Below, in pieces: positions 22,488 to 34,345 of a DNA stretch of 64,000 nt (its first letter is position 1; each line of letters starts with the position of its first letter). Location of the stretch: contig CM057061.1 in NCBI GenBank assembly GCA_029945375.1, forward strand, positions 1,922,001 to 1,986,000. Direction: 5' to 3'. A program made the position numbers and the translations under genes. The stretch is from Agaricus subrufescens. Lineage: Eukaryota; Basidiomycota; Agaricomycetes; Agaricales; Agaricaceae. Below the pieces are notes generated by a model. The model searched no databases. It saw only the letters and a program-made list of their open reading frames with translations, and was not told the origin of the DNA.

Positions 22488-24452
22488 TGAATGTATTGAG
22501 TAGCGGCAGTAGACAACAACCGAAGCCCTCGTCGAGCCGTACTCATTTTGCGATCTAGGTCGTAGAGGCCTGAATGGAAGCTGGCAATCGCCATACGCAG
22601 GGTGAGCATGGCAAGACATATTCCAGGCCACACAAAACATACTAAACAAGTTCTTGACGTTTCTCCCAGGAGGTGTTCAAGTGACATGAGTACGCCTCAC
22701 GTCCTGTCCCCCAGTCAATCAAATTTGCCCACGAATTCCAGGAAGCTGCGGGTGATTTATCTATGGTTCTCTCCTGAGTACGCGTGCTGGTGGTTTGGGG
22801 ATCAATCTGGCCGCGGCTGATGTTCTTATTTTCCATGACGATTAACGGGTATGTTTCAGAAAATTGTCAGTCGCGGGCTTTGCATTTGTTGATTGTAGTC
22901 GAGATAGAACCCACAAATAGATGCTCAAGATCAGGATCGAGCCCATCGCATTGGATAGACGAGAACAGGGTAGCAGTGGTCTAGCCCTCGTCGCACACCG
23001 TACATTTCAAATCGTCAACACATTCAGACAAAGTGCCAGCATACTCCCAATCACAGAATACCCAAGGACATCGCAAACGTGTGTTCCGTAAGTTAGCTGC
23101 CAACAGCTCAACGACAGCAGCCATCTTTGAATTTAGTAACCCCAAGTCTTCCTTCACAAGAAGACTGGCTAAGAGGAGGGAAACAAAGGACTACGTTTGA
23201 GATGGCCGCTGAAGTCTTAAGACTCAAAGGTGAGAATCTCTCCATTCAAAAGCGACAGCTCACTAAGGGTGAGGAACAATGCAGTCGTCCTGGCTTTTTG
23301 TTCCGTATCATCGAGATCTCGCGTTCTATGAACGCATAACATGATTCGTTCCTTTTTTTCCGTATATTCAAGCATACAAATGACTTCTTCTCTACAGCGT
23401 AGCAAGTATATTTGTCATTTCTGTCAAACTGTAAGTCGTATTCTGGCTTTCGATAAGCTACCCAAAGTTCCAGAAGGGGAAGAAAATCATCTAGTTAAGG
23501 TTGGTGAATCTGCCCACGTTTGTGAACCTCGCTAACAGGTGCAGGGCAGCCTTGATCTGAAACACCAGAAGAGGTTTTGGGTATGTCCGACGAAATTGCG
23601 CAAGGTGAGAATGGCGCTCAAGATTATGAACTTGAGGCCCATCACCGTCGCCAGCGACTGAGGAATCACGATGCCGATAACGCTACACTCGTTGGTAATC
23701 TCAAATTCATCAAATAATTGCAATGATCATGTCCCTTCAGCACTAGAAGATCAGCGTTTGATATTGGGGATGAAGGTGATGATCCTACCAAGAGACACCA
23801 CCTCGAAGGCTTCGCAGGAGAGAACGGGAGGGCCTTATGGCCTCGCGAAACGATTAACTTCGACGCCGCGAAATCTCTTAAGCACGAATGCCTTGTAGAC
23901 ATCAAATTCTTTCCTTACAGGTATAGACATGAAGCACCTACAAGAAAAGAGGGCCGTGACCCAGCTCCTTCAACGACTGCCTGTCACGCATAATCGAGGA
24001 GCTCAACGAGAGCGATTGCGGTATGATGATTAACAAAGTGGTACTTAATATAGGCGTAAGTATATCTGGATGGCTGATTAGTGAGGGGCTTACAGAATTG
24101 GTAGGCGCATGAGGCGACAATATCGCCGGTGGTTGTCCTGGTGGTTGTCCTGGTGTTCGTTTGTGGATAATTGGCTGTTGTACGCTGGTGTTTGAGTATC
24201 TGAAAAATTCAAGGTGCGTACTTGTTTGTACAACTCTTTCACTTCCACCTCCTCCTCCACGCGATCACGTCGATCGCTTGTCCTCACCGCTACTCTCCGA
24301 CCTCCACTTTCGCACCTCGCATGTTTGCCACCTTCCGCTATCGCCTTGGCAGGCTCTCGCAACTGTGGCTGTGTCCTCAGTTGTGCATCCGGCACATTTC
24401 ATCGTGATCTTGCGCAAGTCAGTGATCGCTCGATGTTTATCATATCACGACA
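22488..24452. other. Degenerate region, no confident gene
   Basis: Several short frames occur. The best block is 23582-23980 (plus strand), where a frame starting MSDEIAQGENGAQDYELE and a later block DIGDEGDDPTKRHHLEGF look protein-like but are split by stops and lack a clear intron. It may be the remains of one acidic, His-containing protein of unknown kind. Confidence 0.3.
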
Positions 24453-24841
24453 ATGAAAAACAACGCTCACCAGGCGAGGACTTTGAATAAGGCAGTCAAG
24501 AAGGCTCTGCAGGAGATTTGGCCCAAGGTAGTGAAATATGCGGTTAAGAAAAAGGTCAAGGGCCAGCTTTGGGCTCAAATACAGTACGCCATGTATTTTC
24601 TATCCTTCTTATCGGTCATTAACATCTCTATAGGGGCGGAATGCATTGTTCCGGATCCTGCAGCTCTCCGCACGCAACCATCCGCATATTTGACGAAAAC
24701 TCGAAGCATCTGGGAGGTATACACGCTCCCGAAGACCATGAAAAAGGCGCCACCTTCAAAGGTGGTATCAAAAAAACATCATATGACGGAGAAACGCGTT
24801 TAGCATCAAAGTTCGCGTTCGCTATGTCCATTTCACGTTGA
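24453..24841 (+). CDS. Small hypothetical protein, 112 aa, two exons
   Basis: Exons 24453-24583 and 24634-24841 join in frame across a 50-bp intron (gtacgc...tatag). The N-terminal 43 residues are strongly basic (KKALQEIWPKVVKYAVKKK). The second half contains ATIRIFDENSKHLGGIH and a Gly/Lys-rich tail. No family was recognised. Upstream exons on the same strand cannot be excluded. It is isolated among repeats, so it could be a fragment of a longer, lost gene. Confidence 0.4.
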
Positions 24842-25264
24842 CTGTATATAGAATTCTTACAGTAGACTATTCATTTTCCGAGATTTTGCAACTATGGACT
24901 TCTATTTTTCTTTGTATTCGGAACCATAAAGACAACGATTAAAAACGATGTTTCTAAATCGCATGGTTTAAATGTATTTTACTGTATTATGACACCCATA
25001 AAATACGCCTAAAAATATACCTCAGTAATTTACGGGTCCTGCAGCGGTAGCCGGGAACACTGTTGAATACGATGGCCCTGAGAAACCATCCCTAGAAGGG
25101 TATTTTACCGTTTACAGCCTTAATTACGGTAAAAGATGGCTTGTCTGGTCTCACTGTGTAACTAACAGAAGAACAGAGGCAGCCTAGATGTAATTCAAGA
25201 GAGGAGATGAAAGTCACAGAATTTGAAATGCTTGTAATGAAAGGAGAGCACGAGAAAAGTAGCG

Positions 25265-25385
25265 GTGTCACACTAGTGTGACCGAGGTCCAATGGCCGAC
25301 TTGACAACTCAAGTGACGATTGACTGGACAGGTCACTTGACAGTTGCATCCAAATTGGGATTGGACATTTAAATGCCCGCTGTGT
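25265..25385 (-). repeat. Dispersed ~110-bp repeat, copy 2
   Basis: This is the reverse complement of the repeat at 9855-9965. It begins with the perfect palindrome gtcacactagtgtgac and includes gacgattgactggacaggtc. It directly precedes the inverted repeat starting at 25382. Confidence 0.7.
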
Positions 25386-26195
25386 GACAGGCTCCTACCC
25401 AGCTCGCTTACTGCACATGCGCTTAGTCAGAACTTATCTACACTGCAGTAACTGGCTGGCACCAAAGGTTAATCGGGCATCACCGGCATCAAATTGATGT
25501 GACTTCCCTTCAGTTCAGGTGTCTACCTCATTGTTGGGCATCTACTCGATAAACTCGCCTTTTGAAAACATAATTTACTATTATATGGTCTATAAATCTA
25601 AACTCAACTTTTATACCAGCTGGAATCCAAACACAGGAAGCAGTATAACAAAAGGATGTAATTCCCACGATGTTGATGCGCTCTGATGGGCTCTGTCACG
25701 CGAGTGAACAAAGGTGTTTTTGACATCGTTTGCAAATAAACGTATAATAAAAACTGGTATATCAGTAGCCTTATAATATAATTTTCAAAATCACAAGCAT
25801 TTTGATGCTGATATACTTAAATTCATTATATATGACTGTTGAGGTCAACAGAACCGTGAGGGATAATGTGAAACTGTGCTTAGAAGGCAGAAAAAGCCTT
25901 AATATGACATACTATACATTTCATTATCAATGAGTCAAATGGATCTGCAAAAATCGAGCGGAAGAGCAGCGTTACACCGTGGGATACCCTCGGTGATGTA
26001 TAGCCGCTAACTGCGTTAGCAAACCCTTACTTTGTTCGTGTTTGGTTGAGTCCGCTATAAGGACGTACGCACGTGAGCGAGCTGGGTAGGAGCCTGGCCG
26101 TGTGACAGCCCCTGCAGCCACTCACTGCGTGAGCAAAGTATGTTCTGCCCGTTTAGGAAGCAGTGAGTCGGCTGGGTAGGAGCCTGGCGTTTGAC
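25382..26195. repeat. Inverted repeats around GCTCCTACCCAGCTCGC, possible small DNA transposon
   Basis: The stretch gtgtgacaggctcctaccc at 25382 continues with agctcgctta. Its reverse complement appears at about 26073-26106 (gcgagctgggtaggagcctg...gtgtgac), giving ~30-bp inverted repeats 690 bp apart. A third copy (gctgggtaggagcctggcg) lies at about 26170-26190. No coding frame lies between them. The structure would fit a non-autonomous element, but the exact ends and a target duplication are not clear. Confidence 0.4.
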
Positions 26196-26714
26196 TAGGC
26201 CAGTGTATTTGTCACTCATCCATTGCATGGGAGCTTTGCAGTTACTTGTACATTATCCACTAGTCATTGAATGTCTGCAGTATTGTCACTGCATTGATAC
26301 ATATGACCTCTGGTGATCCGTGATGTGTTGGACTGGCACGGTGAAGCTGAGAAAGTAGTTTTTCTTATCCTTTGCCTCTCTCGGAAACAATCTTTATATC
26401 AATTTAATACCTCAGGTACAACATCAGGTCCATTCCGCCGAGCCATTAGCGGCAGACCGACAGACTTTCCTTGGGATCCTCTGCATCGAAATCAGTTGGA
26501 CCAGACTTGGATACGTTCATATCTACATTCGTCATGCTACATTGCTTTTCGCTACATTCCCTCTTGAATAAGATACCCCTTGTAAGAATCGGCTAGGGGA
26601 GCGCGGAGGAAGGCTCTGGTTCCGCGACGAACCGATAAAACAAAGGTCGCTTGTTGGCAAAAGCCTTCTCTCGCCAGCGTGCTGCTCCCTCCAACAAGCA
26701 GGTGACGACCGAGG

Positions 26715-27520
26715 TCAGGCGCTCTGAGCGAAATCATCGAGTTGCTGGGACTTGAGAGAGACAGCCCAGACACCATTGAAGAAGCGGTGAGGGATGGTGC
26801 TGTCGGGAAGGCCAGTCGAGATTATCTGGTTCGTATTAGTCGCATAGAACTTGATGCCTGCCTTCATAGCGGCAGAGACATCGATGCTGATGTGTAGTTG
26901 TAGGGTGGAGGGCGGGTGGACCGGGGGGGCGAGGCTTGCGATGTAGTGCGAGAAATAAATGAAATTCCGGTTGGAGGGGTTGGGGACGAGGAGTGGCGGA
27001 AGATGGGGGCGGATGCCGTCGCGCTCTGGAGCAGGTAAGTAGGGTATATTTCAAGGAGGAGGAAACATGCCTATATCCGGCCAGTTTGCCGGGTCGGTGG
27101 CATATATGAGGGACGGGATGGCGGAGGGGTGGCGGACGCGCACGGTGGAGAGGCGGACGTCCTGCGGAGGGAGTGAGGGGGAGGGCGGGACGGAGGAGAG
27201 ACGGGACGTACCGGGACCGAGTGGCCGGCGCGGGCGCGGATGTGGGTGCCAGGGGGGTCGGGGCGCCGCTCGACCTCGATGCGGCCCTGGCGGTCGTTGT
27301 CGATCCAGGCGAGGGCGGTGGCGGCGTGCTCGGGGCGGGCAAAGTGGGCGAGGGGGAGCCAGCCGTCGGGGGGGAGGAGCGGGGAGTGGCGGAGGTGGCG
27401 GAGGGTGGCGCGGGTCCAGGCGCGCTGCTCGTACGGCGCGGGCGGCTTCCAGGCGTGGCGCAGGAGCCGGAGGACGGGCTTCGGCGGGCGGGCGCGCAGG
27501 AGGAGGGGCGGAGGGACCAT
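26715..27520 (-). CDS. TPT1: tRNA 2'-phosphotransferase (Tpt1/KptA family), 236 aa
   Basis: Exons 27520-27212, 27161-27071 and 27025-26715 join in frame. Family landmarks run in order: an LRH with PDGWLPLAHF (about residues 42-58), AWIDNDRQGRIEVE, IRARAGHS (RNA/NAD-binding loop), LIYATDPANWPDIERDGI, RNFIYFSHYIAS, and near the C-terminus ISIDVSAAMKAGIKFY with STGLPDSTIPHRFF. Tpt1 removes the 2'-phosphate left at the tRNA splice junction by transferring it to NAD, completing tRNA splicing. The second intron has a GC-AG border (g|gcatgt). The start codon is 31 bp from that of the divergent RhoGAP gene. The N-terminus is Pro/Arg-rich and GC-rich compared with the rest of the window. Confidence 0.8.
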
Positions 27521-27551
27521 GGCACGTGACGGGGAGTGATGGGCTGATGAG
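27521..27551. promoter_or_regulatory. 31-bp divergent promoter of TPT1 and RhoGAP gene
   Basis: Only 31 bp separate the two start codons, so both transcripts must begin within or beyond this gap or overlap each other's 5' coding region. CACGTGAC starts at 27523, a bHLH-type E-box that recurs in two other divergent promoters of the window. Confidence 0.5.
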
Positions 27552-30071
27552 ATGGACGCTGGGTCAGACCCGGACAGCGAGCACCCGATGGAGGACTCGC
27601 CCGACGCCCCCGTCCTCGTCCTCGAGCCCAACTTTGACGAGGACATCCTCCGCGCCCTCTGCGAGCTCGACGTGCGTCTCTCTCTCCCGCTGCGCCCCCG
27701 CACTCACCCCCGTCTAGTGTGCTGTTCCCCTCCTCCTCGATCGCATCAAGCAGAGCACCGTGTCCTGTAGGGTCCGTCTCTTCCTCTCCTGCTGCCTCTG
27801 CGTCCCATGCCTCACTGCACCCCCAGGAAGCCGCCGCCTTTTTCAAGAAACGGGCCGCCGTCGAGGATGAGTACGGCCGCAATCTCCAAAAGGTCGCCCG
27901 TGCTACCTCAGAGACGTACTCCCTCAACGACGGCAAGGCTGGGTAGGCGTTCCCCCTGCCGCGTCTCTCCTCACCCTCACCGCCGTCCCCAGCTCCTTCG
28001 TCTCAGCGTGGCAGTCCTCTATGCGCGTGCACGAAATGATGGCCGAGAATAGACTGCGTTTTGCCCAACGGCTAAACGAAATGAGCGACGAGCTGTCGAA
28101 TCTCGTAAAAGAAGTCGAGAAGAACAGGAAACAGGCATGTCCAATCCCTGCAATCAATCACCCACCGCCTGTCAACCTCATCCCCCTCAGACAAAAGAGC
28201 TCGCCACACGCTACGAGCGCGCCCTCCAAGACTCCGAGGCCGTCACCGAAAAGTTCAAGATCAGGCTCGAGGTCGCCTCCGAGGAGCTCGAGCGTGTCCT
28301 TCTCCAAAAAGAGGGTGAGTCTTTCAAGGACACTGCCGTCCACCAGAATCGATCTGGCCCCTCGGGAAAGCGTGCTATTGGCAAGGCCGTCGCCAAGGGC
28401 GGCCTTCTCCTCAAGGGCAAGAACCCCGGCAACGTGAGTTGTCGCCAACCCCTCAGTGACTGACCGTCATTTTTGATTGCATTCGCCTGTGAAATCAACT
28501 CAGATCCAACGTCAGGAGGGCGATATCAGAACTCGCGTCTCAAATGCATCAGATCAGTACAAAAAGGCGGTAACCGATACACAGACCACCCGTCAAGAGT
28601 ACTTCAACTTTCAGTTGCCACGGATCTTACGGGTATGCCCTTGTCTGATATTTCCTCAGCCAACTAACCTGGCCACCTCTCAGGCTCTTAAAGAGTGCGC
28701 AGACGAAATAGACCTGGGAACTCAATACCATCTCACCCGATACGCCTTTCTGTACGAAAGCATCGTACTCAGCGATGGGCAAATATTGATCCCCCCAGAC
28801 GGCGATGGTAAACCTCTCTACTTGTCCCATTTGAAGCACTCTAATCTCATACAATAGGTTCGGGTTTGAAAATAACAATTGAGGGTATTGATAATCGCTC
28901 TGATTTCAAGACCTATATGCAGAATTACATCTACGCGCGCGGGACAGTAGCACCCAAAGGTCCGCGACGAGAGGGCCCTCCCGAAGACGGATTCGTAAGC
29001 CTTTATCCAGTTTTTCATTTTTCACTTTTTCATTATTTGCACCACTAGCTACCACCATTACCAACGCATAATCCAGAAAAACTTCGTTCGCCTCCCAGCT
29101 CAACGGCAGGTCATGGAAGCACAGCCGGAACACCAACGACGGGCCCCGGTTCTACAAACCACCATCAATCTTCTCAATCTATCACCCATGCAAGCCTGAA
29201 CGGTATTATCGACAAAGGCCGACCAACCTTTGGTGTAGATCTGGCCGAACAGATGGCCAGAGACAAAGTGGAGATTCCATCGCTCATGGTCAAATGTTGC
29301 GAAGCGATTGAGAAGCATGGCATACAGAGCCAAGGCATATACAGGGTCAGTGGAATGAAGAGCAAAGTCGCAGGATTGAAAGCAAAGCTCGACAAAGGTG
29401 GGCACAACTCTCCCCTTCCATGATGACAATCTTCCCGACCTATGAGCACTGCAGATATGGAATCCGTTGATCTTGACGCTCCAGAGTGGGCAAATGATAT
29501 CAGTATCGTATCGAGTGTGATGAAGATGTGGTTGAGGGAGTTGCCAAACCCCCTGCTGACGTACTCGCTCCACGAAGGATTCGTCGAGGCTGCCAGTGCG
29601 TCGTTCATGTTCTCCTCTTCCACAAGCAATATCTAACATCGTTTCTACACAGAGATTGAGAACGACCGGCTGCGGCATATACGGCTACATGAGCGCGTGA
29701 ACGAACTACCAGACCCTAATTATTCAACGCTGAAATACTTCTTGGGACACTTGCATCGGTTTGCTCTCTTCCCCATTCCGGTAGCTTGTTGATAACAGCT
29801 GTTCACCCTTTCCAGGATCAACCAACATTCTTCTGAAAATCAAATGTCCATGCAGAATCTTGCTATTGTTTTTGGCCCGACGTTGTTTGGCCAACCGCTT
29901 ACACCCGACGGTGCCAGCGGACCTACCATGCCTGACACCTTCCATGAGAATCTGGTACGTCGCCCCTCGATCAGACTTCTATTTGACAAGTGTTCTGATG
30001 CGAGCCTGCAGGCGATTGAGACCATATTAATGCATTATGTGGATATATTTGTGGATGAACCCGAAACTTGA
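27552..30071 (+). CDS. F-BAR and RhoGAP protein (Rgd1/Rga7-like), 638 aa
   Basis: Twelve exons join exactly in frame: 27552-27671, 27718-27771, 27827-27942, 27993-28134, 28191-28433, 28504-28632, 28684-28807, 28858-28994, 29049-29397, 29455-29595, 29653-29758, 29816-30071. Residues ~12-330 form an F-BAR domain (LLLDRIKQSTVSCREAAAFF, RAAVEDEYGRNLQKVAR, SSMRVHEMM, QTKELATRYERA) that bends and binds membranes. A Ser/Thr/Pro linker follows. The RhoGAP domain (~416-630) has GIYRVSGMKSK with the catalytic arginine finger at residue 454, LPNPLLTYSLHE, and NLAIVFGPTLFG. Such proteins switch off Rho GTPases at growth sites and the division septum. Intron 4 is GC-AG (cag|gcatgt). Confidence 0.88.
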
Positions 30072-30726
30072 AGATCGGATCACACATTGTCCTTTTCAAT
30101 CCCAGCCCGCTACTTATAGCACTAGTCGTAATTTTTTCTATTCACATTTGGGACACTCCTTATCCTCTCCTCCACCGTTTCTTTCGTTCTTCCAGTTCTG
30201 GGAACCCCTTGTCTGTTTGTTTCGTTTTTTCTCTTTTTCTTTTTTTTTGGAAACGGCTCAAGCTGCTAGCTACCCAACAGATGGAATGGATGGAAGAAGA
30301 TCGGCCCTTCTAGAACAGGCAATATGTTTTATAATTTGTTTCTTCAGGTCCCCTCCTTGGTCAGGGTGTGTGATAAGCTTGTATGTTATACATGTATTGT
30401 AATTTAGTTGCATCCATGATATCCATATTATTATTGTTTTTAGATTGGACATTTGTACTACCGGAAATTCTGTGGATATTGGATACAATATCTTGAATGA
30501 CCGACGGATTTTCTAGTTGTTAGCTTAGATGAATGGACTTTTGAGTGTTGCGAGCATGCGTTGAGCTTGCTCAAGACGTCGTATCTTTTGTTGACTTGAA
30601 TCAAACCCTGACCAATTCCGACCTCCACGTATGATTCATTTTGCAATAGATTATACACTACTTTCGGCGGGAAGAAGGGGAAGGTGTCTATTTATATCGT
30701 GGCTCAGCCAAAGAAGATATAAACCC
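30072..30726. other. Intergenic between convergent genes
   Basis: Holds the 3' ends of the RhoGAP gene and the protease. It is T-rich just after the RhoGAP stop (30240-30250). No gene was recognised. Confidence 0.5.
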
Positions 30727-32553
30727 CTACATAAGTATCCCTACCATTGCAGCCATCAATGATGTAGTAAGGAGTGTCATTCCCCCCACTCCAAAAGCTG
30801 GAATAGTGCCGCCCGAAAGAGCAGTCGGTGCGCCCGTCGCAGAAACAGTCGCCGCTGTAGAACCTTGCGTTGGAGAGGGAACGGGACCTTGTACCCCATT
30901 CATCGCTATCGCTGTGCTTGAAAGGTTGGCGAAACCCACAGAGGCGGGGTCGTAACGAAACACCGAGTAAACATTTTTCTGTTGCAATATGAATTAACAC
31001 GACATGTTCGATACGGTAAGACGGTTGCCAGAACTCACCAAAAATGTGTCTCCGACGATCCAAGGTGGAGCAGATCCGCCGCCGGAAAGTTCGAAGAATG
31101 CACCTAGACATTGTCCCTGGCTCAATTCTGAGAGCTTGAAATCGTCGGGGCTGATTGGCCATGTTTGACTAGAGTTTCCGAAACCAAGTCGAACGGTCAC
31201 AGGTGTATTACAAGCTGACCCAAAAAAAAATTAGTTCTATTGAGTGGTCAGAAGTAAATAAGGACGAAAACGCACGATAGGTGTAATACCCTTCGAAATT
31301 CCCTGTACCGGCCTGCGAGCCTGGGATCTGATCAAACATACGGGATATGACTGATCTTGGTCCACCGACAAGGGTTGTTCCTGTATCAATAGCTGCATAT
31401 GAAGAGGACCCTGACGGAAGGGAAATAGAGCTGCTATTGACGCTCAGTGCTAGTGAAGAAGTATTTAGTAATAAAGGAGTGCGATAGTGTGAAGTAGAAG
31501 ACTGACAGCTGAGGGGAAGTATCCAATATGTAGCTCTGGTCGGCAACCCCACATAGTCGATATCCCCCTGATATAAACTTGAATTTGTGAATCCTGGTTT
31601 ACCGATTAATATGAATTCACGAGTTTCTATTTCGTACACTTACCCATGTCAAACGATCCACCAGGCTCCAACCTTTGCGCGCTCGAAACGTTGTTAAACC
31701 TCGTTAGATAAAACGCCATAACCGGAGCATCCCAAGCACCTCCACTCGCCAACGTCTGCCAAAATGGCACAGCTCCAGACGAAGCGATTGTTGAAAACGC
31801 CAAACCCATCAACCCCGAAACGGGTTCTTGCAACAGACCAGAGGAGACGAGGTCACAAGTGGCGAAAACTTGGTTGGGAACTGTGAAGCCGGCCATTTGA
31901 ACTACGTCTCGAGCCAAGGTTCCCTGTGCTTGACCTGAACCATAAGTGATTTGGAAAGGTGTTGAGAGGTTTTGGAAGGTGCTGCTTGAGGAGGATTGGA
32001 AGGTCGGAATGGAGTTGCACCCGGCTTGGCAATTCGAGTCCGCCACCCAAAGATCTCTGACAGGGTTGCGTCAACCATTATTATTATTTAATGAAGACAC
32101 TCATTAACTCACGAAGACCCTGTGTCAAGGATGACATTATATGAAGTGCCCGGCGTCCCAAGTGACATTGTCCCGTAGTAGCTGTTTGGCGATAAGTATC
32201 AGATCTCTGCCTAGCAAATCTCCTACCTAGAATCACTTCCTTGATTGACCATCCTGGTGGAAATTTCTCAGTTTATCACAAAGACCTTGGAAATGAGAAT
32301 TAAGAACTCACAAGTTCGTCCCGCTACTCCTCCTTGTACGTTCATTACTACGACTGTACTTGGCTTGCAATCCCTGTCTATGGGCGTAAGCCCATGCACC
32401 CCACTCTTCAGCAGTTTTCGGTGTTCGTGCGCGGCGTAGCAACGGTGTAGTTGTACCAGAATTGGAATCGGGACCTCGCCTCGGTAACTGTGGTAGGGCA
32501 GAGGCGAAAGTAGTAGCCACTAGAATGGCAAAGACGAGTGATGATTTTGCCAT
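30727..32553 (-). CDS. Secreted, probably GPI-anchored aspartic protease (A1 family), 479 aa
   Basis: Eight exons join in frame: 32553-32312, 32253-32227, 32181-32113, 32056-31644, 31593-31507, 31449-31276, 31214-31039, 30978-30727. Residues 1-19 are a signal peptide (MAKSSLVFAILVATTFASA). A basic propeptide follows, with LPRR and RRAR dibasic sites. The two catalytic aspartates lie in LDTGSSDLW (Asp109) and AAIDTGTTL (Asp301); WIVGDTFL marks the C-terminal lobe. The last ~60 residues are Ser/Thr/Pro/Ala-rich and end in a hydrophobic tail (LLTTSLMAAMVGILM), which predicts a GPI anchor as in yapsins. It should act at the cell wall or plasma membrane. The second exon is only 27 bp. Confidence 0.85.
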
Positions 32554-33489
32554 CTTTGATCAAGTAGATTCGACCAGGAAAGCGGCAGGAAATATATTAT
32601 GAGAGACTGCCAATGAAAGTCCAGCTGCACACAGGAGAAATTGTTTGCAAGAGTGAAGAACGCCGGTCCAAAGCGGTTAGAATACGATCGACGTAGAGCA
32701 ATGACACCTCGCGCAGCGAGTGAGAAAAAAGTTTGGTCTGTTTCAAACAGGAGAAGAGAGTAGTGAATGTGGTCGGGACGGGAAAGTCAAAGAAACGGAA
32801 TGAAAGCATCCTGACGGTTTTGATAAGGTCGAAAGGGGCATTCTGAACTAGACTGGGCGGAGAGGTCTGAGTTGTGCAGGAGACCTTTGTCGAGATTATG
32901 TTCTGATATTGCTATCCGAAACATCTGAAGCAGCTGAAAGGCTTTGAGAATGAAGAATTAATACCAACATCGGTGAGGTAGATGCTGGGGCAAAGGAAGA
33001 AACTATTATTACCAACCATCTACCAAATATAGTATCGTCCTCTATAATGCCTCTATAATGTATTATAACCCCACCGCTCCCACTAATTACCCGCCCGAAA
33101 GCTAGAGGGCCATATCAGGGCCACCACTATATCTCAACGAAGCATACTATCTGTCAATTCTGTTTTGGATCTCATATCAAAAACCGTGATCACGATTTAC
33201 GATGCCCAAAAGGCTGATTCCTCTCTGGTAGGATGATCAAGCAATGCCAAATAGTTACTACTAAAACAGCGCTTCCAGACGGCTCAAATGACCTTGACCA
33301 AAGTCGCTTAGTCTGTTCTATTTCTAATATGAACCAGCGACCATGATTGGTGTGTTTGTATGCATTGCTGCCGGAGGAATTGTTTCCCAGTGGAGGTTTA
33401 AGTTAAAACCAACGCATTAAGTTCACGCCAGAGACCTAATGGACAGAAATCGTATCAAGGGAACCGATTTTGACGGAGGAGCAAGTCCG
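32554..33489. other. Intergenic, nothing recognised
   Basis: Upstream region of the protease gene. Short frames only, and no repeat recognised up to about 33490. Confidence 0.5.
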
Positions 33490-34345
33490 TGTCGTGCGGT
33501 AAAGTAGGTAACTGGGACGAGTAATCAGAGGCTGCCATGATAAGCAGAAGTGCGCCGTGTGTGAAAGGTCGTCTATACCTTGTGCACAATCCAAAGTATG
33601 GGAACAGCAACACCGCCTCTAGTCGTTTACACTTCGGCATCATAGTGCGTTTTGTGATGCTTATACCCTACTTCACGGGATAATGCCGATGTCGAAAGTT
33701 AGTCACTACGGTTGCTCAGACCAGGCAACAATAAATTAAAATATAAGTGTGGATGCTGAGTGAATACCAGTTTCGACCCTCAACAAGATTTAGCATACCA
33801 GCAAGTGGATGATTGTACTAAGGCCGGCGTGACCATCTAGGATGACGCGTGTACTTCTGAGATTCGGCCAAATCGTCCGCTGATGGAGCTCTTGTCAAGT
33901 TACGTGAATGTTCCGATTATCTAGGGAGTATTAGTGCATGGGATAGTACATTTGGTATTCTAGTGACCTCCGACTGGGTCGTATGACAAAGTCTCAAAAC
34001 CGACTTGGCTTACTATTCCACCTTTCGGATCTCAGTCATATATTCGGTGGGACAGGATAATTAGCCGATGCACCAACTTCTTGAGCAGAAAACCACGTAA
34101 TTGAGCTACAAAAGCTGTTGTGAGCCAAGTTTGATCATGTTATTGAGTGCAGTTGCGTGACAAGGTGTTTGTTGCTTGACCGGTTTCGGGGGTGCACAAA
34201 AATACCAGATCTCGCCATTCGAAAAAACAGTTCTACCTGAAAGAACATAAAACGGTCATGCTCGATCTTTTGCTCACCGTAAGCTGAACAACGTTTTTGT
34301 ACTAGCTGTAGTTCTCTTGTCAAGAGAGTAGACCGGGATATCGGA
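33490..34345 (+). repeat. Partial copy C of the duplicated segment
   Basis: Matches 37360-38175 collinearly with moderate divergence. Shared landmarks include gtgaatacca, ggattcggcca-like, ctccgactgggtcgtatga and ttttgtactagct. It lacks the two-repeat gene. Both copies end at the same motif (caag[ag]gagtagaccg), which suggests a real boundary there. Confidence 0.65.

Larger units (their letters stand above)
24842..26714. other. Repeat-rich spacer without a confident gene
   Basis: Apart from the two repeats listed inside it, no coding exon was recognised. Short frames such as 26313-26567 lack features I can support. Confidence 0.5.

Noticed and set aside
22536..22836. Minus-strand frame with PGICLAMLTLRMAIASF resembling the haem-binding end of a cytochrome P450
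   Set aside because: The invariant F-x-x-G-x-R-x-C-x-G motif is not complete and no upstream P450 exons are visible; similarity may be chance.
26836..27936. Long minus-strand frame of 366 codons across the TPT1/RhoGAP region
   Set aside because: It is a GC-rich shadow with Arg/Pro/Ser bias, running against two well-supported genes.
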